DNA of 64,000 nucleotides, taken from contig JANEZZ010002662.1 in the NCBI GenBank assembly GCA_026122225.1, positions 248,001 through 312,000 of the forward strand, read 5' to 3'. The notes beneath the pieces were generated by a model. It was not told the DNA's origin. It did not search any database and worked only from the letters and a program-made list of their open reading frames with translations. The translations under genes were made by a program, and so were the position numbers. This DNA is from Heloderma charlesbogerti. Its lineage: Eukaryota > Chordata > Lepidosauria > Squamata > Helodermatidae. Below, piece after piece: positions 45,438 through 56,743 of this stretch (the first letter of the stretch is position 1; each line of letters starts with the position of its first letter).

Positions 45438-45651
45438 ACATAATTTAATTAAAGCAACATATGTAGCTGTAGGCTCTGCATTAAGCAAAGATCTAGTTGC
45501 AGTTTGACCATTCCTTAGATTTTCCCCATTTCAGTACATACCAGAGTTGTGTCTAGCACAGTATGAAGGACTAGCCATTGATTAAATGGGACAGAAGGAT
45601 GTGAAAGGAGAAAGGAAGGCCAATTTCTAGAGGGATTTTGAGAAGAATTTA

Positions 45652-45742
45652 ACATAGCAGTCCTATTCATGTCTACTTCAAAGAAAGCCCCATTGAGTTA
45701 AATGGGATTTACTTCTAGGTAAGAGTGTATTAGATTGCAGCC
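45652..45742. mobile_element. Short fold-back MITE copy
   Basis: Arms GCAGTCCTATTCATGTCTAC and GGTAAGAGTGTATTAGATTG with AAGCCCCATTGAGTTAAATG in the middle. Same family as 6612-6701 and 61682-61770. TSD unclear. Confidence 0.45.
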
Positions 45743-46554
45743 TTCATCACAGCAATATAAATATTTCTGAACACTGTCCCAATTTATATTCAGATTTCTC
45801 CAAGACCTGGGCCACTATGCTTATCACTTATGATTTCCTTGAAGTCATCCCATGTGTCCATGGAGATTAATTGATCTCAGATATGCCCTCTTTTTTGTCC
45901 ATACCCCTTATTATATTGTGATGTCTGAGTGAAAGAGAGAGTTCCAAAATGCTCATCTTGTCATTTTCTTTATTTCAGTTTCATGTTTTGACATACATAC
46001 ATACATACATATATATGGCCTTGGGCCTCTTGCTTTCCTTATTGAGCAATATTATTCTTGCCTTATGTTTGTCAGTACTGTGCCTTCCATTTTACTGCTA
46101 GCATGCTATCAGCTTCCCTCAATATATCTGGCCATATGCAGCCTGATGATAGTTCTTCACCAATTACTACTCACAGCTGCAGGTCTTTCCCAATATCATT
46201 TTCCATATGCATGGCACTTCTTGTTCTATTTCCCAGCAAGCCCCATACCAGTTGTGTAACAAAGTAGCTAGTCAATAACTAACTGCCATGACATCACAAT
46301 TGTCCAAATGTTTTCTCAACACTTTGCCAGTTTCCCAGTTGCTTCTTTAAAGTGCTGAGAACATTTAAAAATATCCGAAGAAGTATTCTGAGTCAGTAGG
46401 AAATTATCCTAGAATGCGCAATGGACAACTAATTTATGGCTGAGTGTTTTAAAATTATTGGTTTGAGGCTAGAGTAGCTTGTTAATGATTACAGTAAGAG
46501 AAGATTCTTATTCAGTCCTTCTCTCCACTGAGTGCATGGAAGGGGAAAGAGGAT
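45743..46554. other. Intergenic, nothing recognised
   Basis: Contains a short (CATA)n at about 45992-46011. No gene. Confidence 0.5.
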
Positions 46555-46663
46555 TTGGAATGTGTAAATCAGCCAGCCCCTTTATGGATCACTGCCTTGT
46601 TGTGGCGAAGGGGCTTGCGTAACTCAGTGAAGCCATAAGCTATGCCGTGCAGGGCCACCCAAG

Positions 46664-48503
46664 TAGGGGTGTCAGAGAATTTCTCGCCGAAACTTTGGGG
46701 GGCCAAGTGCCAACGTATTCGGCCCCCCAAAGTAGTTTCGGGGAGAAATTCTCCTCACCCCCCCTGCACCCCGCACTCCCCCCCCGGGATGGGACTTACC
46801 TTTCCCGAATGTCGCTCCCGGTGGTAGGTCGCAGCAGCGGTTCGGCAGGGCTTTGACGGGGGCGGGGGCGGCAGCCGCCATTCCAAGAAAAGTTAAAAAA
46901 AAAAATGCCCCCGTGATAGCCTACGTGACGATTAACGTAGCCTATCACGGCTAGATTTGCAAAGTCAGCCATGATAGGCTATGTAAATCATCATGTAGCC
47001 TATCACGGGTGACTTAAAAAAAAAAAAAAAGCATGTACGGCTAATGGCTGCCCCCATAGGGATGGCGGAGAATTTCTCCCCGAAACTTCGGGGGGCCGAG
47101 TGCCAACGTGTTCGGCCCCCCGAACAAGTTTCGGGGAGAAATCCTCCGAACCCCCCCGCCCCCCGCACACACCCCGGGACGGGACTTACCTTCGCCGAAT
47201 GTCCCTCCCAGCGGCGGGTCCGGCCGGCGGTTCGGCAGGTGTTCGAGCGGGGCGGGAGCGGCAGCCAGTCTTTTGACCGGCTGCCGCCGCCGCCATTGCA
47301 ATAAAAGAAAAAAAAAACGCACCCTGATAGGCTACGTGACGATTAACGTAGCCTATCAGGGCTAGATTAGCAAAGTCAGCCGTGATAGGCTACGTCAATC
47401 GTCACGTAGCCTATCACGGGTGACTTTAAAAAAAAAAAAGCGCGTACGGGTAATGGCGGCCCCCATAGGGAGCCGCCATTCCCGTTCCTTATTTGGTCGC
47501 TGTAGTCTACGTAAAGATTTCCGTAGACTACGGCGAAAATAAGGGCAACGCTATTTGCGTTGCCCTTATTTTCACCATAGTCTACGTAAATCTTTACGTA
47601 GACTACAGCGACCAAATAAGGAACGCGAATGGCGGCTCCCTATGGGGGCCGCCATTAGCGTACGCGTTTTTTTAATTTTTTTTAAAGTCACCCGTGATAG
47701 GCTACGTGATGATTGACGTAGCCTATCATGGCTGACTTTGCAAATCTAGCCGTGATAGGCTACGTTAATCGTCATGTAGCCTATCAGGGGGCGTTTTTTT
47801 TTTTTTTTTAAACTTTCACGTTCGCGGCCGGGCGAGGCGGGAAGCCTCCTCCCCGGCCTGAATTTCGGCTGGGGTGAGGCGGGAAGCCTCCCCCCCGGCC
47901 TGAACTTCGCGGGGGGAGAAGCGAAGCGCCTCCCCCCACCGCGAACAAGCTTCGGTGAAAGGTAAGGGACTTTCGTCCACCCCTAGGCCCCCATAGGGAG
48001 CCGCCATTCACGTTCCTTATTTGGTTGCTGTAGTCTACGTAAAGATTATGTAGATTATGGCAAAAATAAGGGCAACGCTATTTGCGTTGCCCTTATTTTC
48101 GCCGTAGTCCACGTAAAGATTTACGTAGACTACAGCGACCAAATAAGGAACGCAAATGGCGGCTCCCTATGGGGGCCGCCATTTGCTTACGTGCTTTTTT
48201 TTTTTTTAAGTCACCCGTGATAGGCTATGTGACGATTTACGTAGCCTATCACGGCTGACTTTGCAGATCTAGCCATGGTAGGCTACGTAAATCGTCATGT
48301 AGCCTATCACGGGGGCCTTTCTTTTTTAAACTTTTTATTTCGCGTCCGGGCGAGGCGATTCGCCTCCTCCCCGAACTGAATTTCGGCCGGGCGAGACAAG
48401 GCGCCTCCCCCGCCGGCCTGAATTTCGGGGGGAGAAGCGAAGCGCCTCCCCCCCACCGCGAAGCAAGCTGCGAGACGAGGTAAGTGACTTTCGAGCACTC
48501 CTA
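46664..48503 (+). mobile_element. Palindromic hAT-like element 20, complete, host of a nested copy
   Basis: T1 (TAGGGGTGTCAGAGAATT) to T2 (TTCGAGCACTCCTA), TSD cacccaag / ctcccaag (7 of 8). 911 bp after removing the nested copy and its TSD-length boundaries. It disrupts the start of BovB B near codons for MPCRATQ. It is split within a P4 module at 47057. Confidence 0.88.
47057..47985 (+). mobile_element. Palindromic element 21 nested in element 20
   Basis: 929 bp, T1 to T2, TSD tgccccca / ggccccca (7 of 8). It is inserted in the host P4 sequence GGCCCCCATAGGGAGCCGCC, directly in front of the host's own TAGGGA. Complete module order with the central loop GCAACGCTATTTGCGTTGCC at about 47546-47565. 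Confidence 0.88.
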
Positions 48504-48565
48504 CTCCCAAGACGGACAGGTCATGGCAGAGAGTTCTGACAAAATGTGGTCCACTGGAGAAGGAA

Positions 48566-51514
48566 ATGGCAACCCACTCCAGTATTCTTGCCGCCAGAAA
48601 GAATGAAGCAGCTGGGCCAAAGCCGAAAGGACACTCAGCTGTGGATGTGTCTGGTGGTGAAAAGAAAATCCGATGCTGTAAAGAACAATATTGTTTAGGA
48701 ACCTGGAATGTCAGATCAATGAATCAAGGTAAGCTGGAGGTGGTCAAACATGAGATGACAAGATTGAACATTGACATCTTGGGAAACAGTGAACTAAAAT
48801 GGACAGGCATGGGCGAATTTAATTCAGGTGACCATCATATCTACTACTGTGGGCAAGAATCCCTTAGAAGAAATGGAGTAGCACTCATAGTCAACAAAAG
48901 GGTGGGAAAAGCAGTACTGGGGTACAATCTCAAAAACGATAGAATGTTCTCAGTACGAATCCAAGGCAAACCATTCAACATCACAGTAATTCAAGTCTAT
49001 GCCCCAACCACTGAGGCCGAAGAAGCTGAGGTTGATCGGTTCTATGAAGACCTACAACACCTTCTAGAACTAACACCAAAAAAAGATGTCCTCTTCATCA
49101 TAGGGGATTGGAATGCTAAAGTAGGAAGTCAAGAAATCACTGGGATAACAGGCAGGCATGGCCTTGGTGTACAAAATGAAGCAGGACAAAAGCTAATAGA
49201 GTTTTGCCAAGAGAACACGCTGATCATAGCAAACACTCTTTTCCAACAGCACAAGAGAAGACTCTACACATGGACATTACCAGATGGTCAATATCGAAAT
49301 CAGATTGATTATGTACTTTGCAGCCAAAGATGGAGAAGCTCCATACAGTCAGTCAAAACACGACCTGGAGCTGACTGTGGCTCAGATCATGATCTGCTTC
49401 TTGCAAAATTTCGGCTTAAATTGAAGAACGTAGGGAAAACCACTAAACCATTCAGGTATGACCTAAATCATATCCCTGATGAATATACAGTGCAGGTGAG
49501 GAATAGATTTCAGGGATTAGCCCTGATAGACAGAGTGCCTGAGGACCTATGGACGGAGGTCCGTAACATTGTTCAGGAGGCAGCAACTCAATCCATCCCA
49601 AAGAAAAAGAAATGCATGAAAGCCAAGTGGCTGTCTGATGAGGCTTTACAAGTAGCTGAGGAAAGAAGGGAAATGAAAAGCAAGGGAGAAAGGGGAAGAT
49701 ATATCCAACTGAATGCAGAGTTCCAGAGAATAGAAAGGAGAGACAAGAAGGCCTTCTTAAATGAACAATGCAAAGAAATCGAGGAAAACAACAGAATGGG
49801 AAAGACTAGGGATCTCTTCAAGAAAATTGGAGATCTCAAGGGAACGTTTTGTGCAAAGACGGGCATGATAAAGGACAAAGAAGGCAGGGACCTAACAGAA
49901 GCAGATGAGATTCAGAAGAGGTGGAAAGAATACACAGAAGAACTATACAGGAAAGATCTTAATGTCCCTGATAGCCATGACAGTGCAGTCACTGAACTTG
50001 AGCTGGACATCCTAGAGAGTGAAGTCAAGTGGGCCTTAGGAAGTATTAGTAACAACAAAGCTAGCAGAAATGACAGTATTCCAGCTGAGCTATTTAAAAT
50101 CCTAAAAGATGATGCTGTTAAAGTGCTGCATTCAATATGCCAACAAATTTGGAACACTCAACAATGGCCGCAAGACTGGAAAAGGTCAGTTTACATTCCA
50201 ATTCCAAAGAAGGACAATGCCAAAGAGTGTTCAAACTACCGCACAATTGCGCTCATTTCACATGCCAGCAAGGTGATGCTCAAAATCCTACAAGCTAGGC
50301 TTCAGCAGTATGTGAACTGAGAACTACCGGAAGTACAAGCTGGGTTTCGAAGAGGCAGAGGAACTAGAGATCAAATCGCCAACATTCGCTGCATCATGGA
50401 GAAAGCAGGACAATTCCAGATAAACGTCTATTTCTGCTTCATTGACTATGCTAAAGCCTTTGATTGTGTGGATCACAACAAACTGTGGGAAATTGTGAAA
50501 GAGACGGGAGTACCAGACCACCTTACCTGTCTCCTGAGAAACCTGTATGAGGGTCAAGAAGCAACAGTAAGAACCAGACATGGAACAACTGATTGGTTCA
50601 AAATTGGGAAAGGAGTACGACAAGGCTGCATATTGTCACCCTGCTTATTTAACTTATATGCAGAGTACATCATGAGAAATGCCGGGTTGGATGAATCACA
50701 GGTCGGAATTAAGATTGCTGGGAGAATTATCAACAACCTCCAATATGCAGACGATACCACCCTAATGGCAGAAAGCGAAGAGGATCTAAAGAGCCTCTTG
50801 TTGAGGGTGAAAGAGGAGAGTGCAAAAGCTGGTTTGAAACTCAACATTAAGAAAACTAAGATCATGGCATCTGGCCCTATCACTTCCTGGCATATAGAAG
50901 GGGAAGAAATGGAAGCTGTGACAGATTTTACTTTCTTGGGCTCGAAGATCACCACAGACGGTGACTGTAGCCATGAAATTAAAAAATGCTTGCTCCTTGG
51001 GAGGAAAGCTATGGCAAACCTAGACAGCATAGTAAGAAGCAGAGACATCACCTTGCCGACAAAGGTCCGTCTAATCAAAGCTATGGTTTTCCCAGTAGTA
51101 ATGTATGGCTGTGAGAGCTGGACTATAAGGAAGGCTGAGCGCCGAAGAAGTGATGCTTTCGAACTGTGATGCTGGAGAAGACTCTTACGAGTTCCCTGGA
51201 CTGCAAGGAGGTCAAATCAGTCAATCCTAAAGGAAATCAACCCTGAGTGCTTATTGGAAGGACAGATACTGAAGCTGAAGCTCAAATATTTTGGCCACCT
51301 AATGCGAAGAGAAAACTCTCTGGAAAAGACCCTGATGCTGGGAAAGACTGAAGGCAAAAGGAGAAGGGGATGGCAGAGAATGAGATGGCTAGATAGCATC
51401 ACCGATGCAATGAATATGAACTTGAGCATGCTCCGGGAGAGAGCGCAGGATAGGAAGGCCTGGCGTGCTATGGTCCATGGGGTCATGAAGAGTTGGACAC
51501 GACTGAACGACTGA
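48566..51514 (+). pseudogene. BovB ORF2, copy B: one frame with two stop codons
   Basis: A single frame of 982 codons plus stop is interrupted only by TGA at 50318-50320 and TGA at 51167-51169. The endonuclease comes first: LGTWNVRSMN at about codon 46, GDWNAKVGSQ at codon 180, SDHDLLLAKF at codon 273. RT follows: IPIPKKDNAKECSNYRTIAL at about codon 545, AKAFDCVDHNKLW at about 625, catalytic YADD at 727-730. The BovB C-terminal region is LKYFGHLMRRENSLEKTLML at about 905. The protein nicks target DNA and reverse-transcribes the LINE RNA. The first stop corresponds to CGA in related copies, the second to TGG. The natural start is lost to the upstream deletion and insertion. Confidence 0.92.
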
Positions 51515-52196
51515 ACAACAACAACAAATCAGCCAAACCCGAGTTCACTGAGGTTCTCCTAATTCCACCTCAAAGCTCCTTCTCTCTCATGTCCATATCA
51601 GATTGCGAGCTTTGTTTTTTTCTTTTCACAGGAACATTCATTTATATTTTTGTGCACATTTCTCCAACTGTATGCATCAATTGTGCACATTTTTGAATGT
51701 GCACATTTTTGAATGTACACATTTTTCTCCCATTGATTAAAGCATACTTCTGCACATTTTTCAAAAGTATGCCTTCTTTCCTCCAACAAAGGACATCGTT
51801 ACCTTGTGGTTCGGCTGGAGATGGAGCACCTCAATGATGCCATGCTAAACCGTGAAGGGACACCCAAGACGGGAAGGTCATGGCAGAGAAGTCAGACTAA
51901 ATATTATCCCTGGGGAAGGAAACGGCAACCCACCCCAGTATTCTTGCCATGAAAACTAAATGGATCAGTACAACCAGAGATATGTCAGTATACCATCGGA
52001 AGATGGGACTCCCAGGTTGGAAGATGGTCAAAATGCTACTGGGGGGGAACAGAGGATAAGTTAAAATAGCCCCAGATGTGATGACGCAGCTAGCTCAAAG
52101 CCGAAAGGATGGCTAGCAGCTGATGGTGCTGGTGGTGAACGACGAATCCGATGTTGTAAAGATCAACACACCATAGGAACCTGGAATGTAAGATCT

Positions 52197-55100
52197 ATGA
52201 GCCAGGGCAAACTGGATGTGGTTACTGGGGAGATGTCAAGATTAAATATAGACATTTTGGGTGTCAGTGAACTGAAATGGACTGGAATGGGCCACTTCAC
52301 ATCAGATGACCACCAGGGCTACTACTGTGGGCAAAAGGACCAGAGAAGAAATGGAGTAGCCTTCATAATTAATAATAAAGTGGCTAAAGCAGTGCTTGGA
52401 TACAATCCAAAAAATGATAGAATTATCTCAATTTGAATACAGAGTAAGCCATTTAACATCACAGTGATCCAAATATACGCCCCAACCACAGATGCTGAAG
52501 AAGCAGAAGTAGATCAGTTCTATGAGGATCTGCAGCACCTACTGGATAATATGCCAAAAAGAAATGTTATTTTCATTACAGGAGACTGGAATGCTAAGGT
52601 GGGTAGTCAAACAACACCTGGAATTACTGGCAAGCATGGTCTGGGAGAACAAAATGAAGCAGGACATAGGCTGATAGAATTTTGCCAAGACAATTCACTG
52701 TGCATAACAAACACTCTCTTCCAACAACCTAAGAGAGACGACTTTATACATGGACTTCACCAGATGGTTGACACCGAAATCAGATTGACTACATCCTTTG
52801 TAGCCAAAGGTGGCGGACATCTATGCAGTCGGTAAAAACAAGACATGCAGCTGATTGGAGTTCAGATCATGAACATCTTATTGCACAATTTAGAATCAGA
52901 CTAAAAAGAATAGGGAAGACCCACAGATCAGTTAGATATGAGCTCACTAATACCCCTAATGAATATGCAGTGGAGGTGAAGAATAGATTTAAGGGACTAG
53001 ATTTAGTAGATAGGGTCCTGGAAGATCTATGGACAGAAGTTCGCAACATTGTTCAGGAGGCAGCAACAAAAACGTCCCAAAGAAAAAGAAAACCAAGAAG
53101 GTAAGATGGCTGTCTGCTGAGACACTGGAAGCAGCCCAAGAAAGAAGGAAAGCAAAAGGCAACAGTGATAGGGGGAGATATGCCCAATTAAATGCAAAAT
53201 TCCAGAGGTTAGCCAGAAGAGATAAGGAATTATTTTTAAACAAGCAATGCATGGAAGCGGAAGAAGATAATAGAATAGGAAGGACAAGAGACCTCTTCCA
53301 GAAAATTAGAAATATCGGAGGTAAATTCCAGGCAAAAATGGGTATGATCAAAAACAAAGATGGCAAGGACCTAACAGAAGCAGAAGAGAGCAAGAAAAGG
53401 TGGCAAGAACATATGGAAGATCTGTATAGGAAGGATAATAATATTGGGGATAGATTTGACGGTGTGGTCAGTGGGTTAGAGCTGTCATGGTGATGTATGC
53501 CATATGCCAGCAAATTTGGAAAACACAAGAATGGCCAACAGATTGGAAAAAATCAACTTATATCCTCATACCAAAAAAGGGAAGCACCAAAGAATGTTCA
53601 AACTATCCAACAGTGGCACTTATTTCACATGCCAGTAAGGTAATGCTCAAGATCTTGCAAGGTAGACTCCAGCAATTCATGGAACGTGAATTGCCAGATG
53701 TACAAGCTGGGTTTAGAAAAGGCAGAGGAACTAGAGACCAAATTGCCAATATCCGCTGGATAATGGAGCAAGCCAGGGAGTTTCAGAAAAACATCTATTT
53801 CTGTTTTATTGACTATTTAAAGCCTTTGACTGTGTGGATCATAACAAACTGTGGCACGTTCTTGGTGGTATGGGGATACCAAGTCATCTTGTCTGCCTCC
53901 TGAGGAATCTGTATAACGACCAAGTAGCAACGGTAAGAACAGACCATGGAACAACGGACTCATTTAAGATTGGGAAAGGAGTACGGCAGGGTTGTATACT
54001 CTCACCCTACCTATTCAACCTGTACGCAGAACACATCATGCGATGTGCTGGGCTTGATGAAGCCAAGGAGTTAAAATCGCTGGAAGAAACATTAACAATC
54101 TCAGATCACTTTGATGGCTGAAAGCTAGGAGGAGCTGAGGAACCTTCTGACGATGGTGAAAGAAGAAAGTGCAAAAGCTGGGTTGCAGTTAAACCTCAAA
54201 AAAAACAACATGATGGCAACCAGCTTGATTGATAACTGGCAAATAGAGGGAGAAAACGTGGAGTCAGTGACAGACTTTGTCTTTCTAGGTGCAAAGATTA
54301 CTGCAGATGCTGACTGCAACCAGGAAATCAGAAGACGTTTACTTCTTGGGAGGAGAGCAATGACAAATCTTGATAAAATAGTGAAGAGCAGAGACATCAC
54401 ACTGACAACAAAGGTCCGCATAGTTAAAGCAATGGTATTCCCCATAGTAACCTATGGCTGTGAGAGCTGGACCATAAGGAAGGCTGAGTGAAGATGCTTT
54501 GGAACTGTGGTGCTGGAGGAAAATGCTGAGAGTGCCTTGGACTGCAAGAAGATCAAACCAGTCCATACTCTAGGAAATAAAGCCAGACTGCTAGGAGTGC
54601 ACAAAAGCCACTTACCTGGTCTTGCAGCTTTTCGCAGTGGGGGGGAGGCTCTTTGCTGCTCTCCCCCCGAAGTTCAGGCCGGGGGGGGAGGCTTCCCACC
54701 TCGCCCGGCCGAAATTCAGGCCGGGGAGGATGCGCCTCGCCCGGCCGCGAAATAAAAAGTTAAAAAAAAAAACGCCCCTGTGATAGGCTACGTGACGATT
54801 AACGTAGCCTATCACAGCTAGATTTGCAAAGTCAGCCGTGATAGGCTACGTAAATCGTCACATAGCCTATCACGGGTGACTTAAAAAAAAAAAAAGCATG
54901 TACGGCTAATGGCGGCCCCCATAGGGAGCCGCCATTCGTGTTCCTTATTTGGTCACTGTAGTCTACGTAAATCTTTACGTAGACTACAGCGACCAAATAA
55001 GGAACGTGAATGGCGGCTCCCTATGGGGGCCGCCATTAGCCGTACACGCTTTTTTTTTTTTAAGTCACCCGTGATAGGCTATGTGACGATTTACGTAGCC

Positions 55101-55707
55101 TATCACGGCTGACTTTGCAAATCTAGCCATGATAGGCTACGTTAATCATCACGTAGCCTATCACGGGGGCGTTTTTTTTCTTTTATTTTTATTGGAATGG
55201 CGGTGGCGGCAGCCAGTCAAAAGACCGGCTGCCGCCCCCGCCCCTGACGAAGACCCGACGAACTGCCGCCGGGACCCGCCTCCGGGAGGGACATTCGGGA
55301 AAGGTAAGTCCCGTCCCGGGGGGGGTACGGGGTGGGGGGGGTGCGGAGAATTTCTTCCTGAAACGTCTTCGGGGGGCCAAACACGTTGGCACTCGGCCCC
55401 CCGAAGTTTCGGGGAGAAATTCTCCACCATCCCTACAGACTGCTCACTTGAGGGAATGATATTAAAGGCAAAACTGAAGTACTTTGGCCACATCATGAGA
55501 AGACAGGATACCCTGGAGAAGATGCTGATGCTAGGGAAAGTGGAAGGCAAAAGGAAGAGGGGCCGACCAAGGGCAAGATGGATGGATGATATTCTGGAGG
55601 TGACGAACTTGACCTTGGGGGAGCTGGGGGTGGTGACAGCTGACAGAAAGCTCTGGCGTGGGCTGGTCCATGAAGTCACGAAGAGTCGGAAGCAACTGAC
55701 CAAATAA
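52197..55707 (+). pseudogene. BovB ORF2, copy C, frameshifted and deleted
   Basis: Fragments in order: endonuclease MSRLNIDILGVSELKWTGM (52230 region), a stop at 52436, VIFITGDWNAKVGSQ, a frameshift near 52740, and SSDHEHLIAQF. The linker up to 53493 follows, where a deletion of about 100 bp removes the segment before CQQIWKTQEWP. RT motifs FCFIDYL-KPLTVW are frameshifted; DHNKLWHVLGG and GVRQGCILSPYLFNLYAEHI are present. The YADD region is deleted (text jumps from GLDEAKELKS to SDHFDG). The C-terminus LKYFGHIMRRQDTLEKMLML lies after the palindromic insert. Clearly dead. Confidence 0.88.
54592..55435 (-). mobile_element. Palindromic hAT-like element 22, complete, inside BovB C
   Basis: 844 bp, T2 (TAGGAGTGCACAAAAGCC) to T1 (TTCTCCACCATCCCTA), perfect TSD cagactgc at 54584-54591 and 55436-55443. 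Modules: GC-rich units, P1 twice, P4-P2-P4 (about 54905-55045), P1 twice, AAAGACCGGCTGCCGCC, AAAGGTAAGTCCC, T1 hairpin. Confidence 0.92.
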
Positions 55708-55890
55708 ACATGCCTTCTTTTGCACCCATTCTTTATGCTTTGCTCACTCATTTTCTTTTGTTCTGTGAACTGCATCGCAAGCACAGGAATGTACAGGCTT
55801 CAGCCGTAGATTATGTTTGGGTCCAGGAAAAAGCACACTGAGTAAATTCTGATCACAACTGGACTGAAACTGATTTATCATACATCCCCA

Positions 55891-56224
55891 AAAGAGATCA
55901 TACCCCTAACCTTCACACATTCAGCATAAGGACTGAAAGAGGCTTTGGCATTTGTGCAGCTATGTAATCATAGCAGCCCATTTCACCTTTTGCTGAATGC
56001 ATGAAGTTTGGGGGCAGAACCAGTGGATGTGTGTGGGTCAGGGGGCAGGATCACTGGGGACAGTTCTGTTCCCCTCTCCCATTCAGACAGGAAGACTGAA
56101 CAGGGCTAAAGAATCTTTCCATAATCATACCATCCCAGAATATGAAAGAGCACCGAGGGCATTTTTAATGACTTTATGAAGGATTCCTTCCTCTATGCCA
56201 TCCATCAGTTTCACTGAATTTTGT
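55891..56224. other. Intergenic, nothing recognised
   Basis: Short spacer between two hAT-type elements, no features. Confidence 0.5.
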
Positions 56225-56743
56225 TAGGGATGGGTGAACTCACCTCATTCCACCTCATGCAACACTTGCTGGACCCCCGTTGGCTTCCTGACCCAGCTTG
56301 CCATGCACAGCAACCCACCAGGAGGTCCGCAGGCCCCCAGTGAGTGGTGCACAGCCTCCTGCTCCCTCACAGAACCACCATTTTGTGTAAAAATGGTGGC
56401 TTGGTCTTCTACGGAAAGGCCAATTTTGCACAAATATTGGCCGTAAAGAGGCCCATTTATGTAAAATTACAGGCATCAATGGTCTAAATAGACCATTTAT
56501 GCCTGTAATTTTGTGTAAATGGGTTCTTTACAGGTGCCATTTATGCAAAATCTGCCTTTCTGTGAAAGGCCGAGCAGCCATTTTTACTCAAAATGGTAGC
56601 TCAGCAAGGGATCAGGGATCCCCACGCTTGCCCAACTCAGCATGTGCCAAGTCAGGCAAGGGCAGGATCTGCAAACTGGCATCCGGGGGACTGAGTCAGC
56701 AAAATCACCAAGCTTCAAGCCCTAAACACCTGCAACATCCCTA
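56225..56743. mobile_element. Second-family hAT MITE, complete
   Basis: 519 bp. Starts TAGGGATGGGTGAACTCACC, ends CACCTGCAACATCCCTA. TSD aattttgt / ggttttgt (6 of 8). The core is a long palindrome centred near 56484 (ATCAATGGTCTAAATAGACC), with arms carrying CCATTTATGTAAAATTACAG and its complement. Confidence 0.75.

Larger units (their letters stand above)
46576..51525 (+). mobile_element. BovB LINE copy B, near full length, youngest-looking
   Basis: TSD aaatcagcca at 46566-46575 and 51526-51535. About 3.1 kb without the palindromic insert. The 5' part begins TTTATGGATCACTGCCTTGT. The 3' end is GACTGAACGACTGAACAACA with a CAA-repeat tail. A deletion of about 110 bp follows ATTCTTGCC relative to copy A. 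It sits only 11 bp inside the old hAT host. Confidence 0.93.
51780..55709 (+). mobile_element. BovB LINE copy C, diverged subfamily
   Basis: TSD atgccttcttt at 51769-51779 and 55710-55720. About 3.1 kb without its insert. It keeps the BovB layout (CCCCAGTATTCTTGCC near 51935) but differs from A and B at many codons and ends CGAAGAGTCGGAAGCAACTG, a different 3' end shared with the fragment at 32893-33190. So two BovB subfamilies are present. Confidence 0.9.
46555..55890 (+). mobile_element. Old AT-rich hAT MITE, expanded by two BovB insertions
   Basis: The left end TTGGAATGTGTAAATCAGCC (46555) and right end TTATCATACATCCCCA (55890) are eroded forms of the terminus. Flanks aagaggat and aaagagat differ by one shift. 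Its own sequence survives at 46555-46575, 51526-51779 (TTCACTGAGGTTCTCCTAAT, TGCATCAATTGTGCACATTT) and 55710-55890 (GGGTCCAGGAAAAAGCACAC), and matches 14499-15097. Everything else inside is later insertion. Confidence 0.65.
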
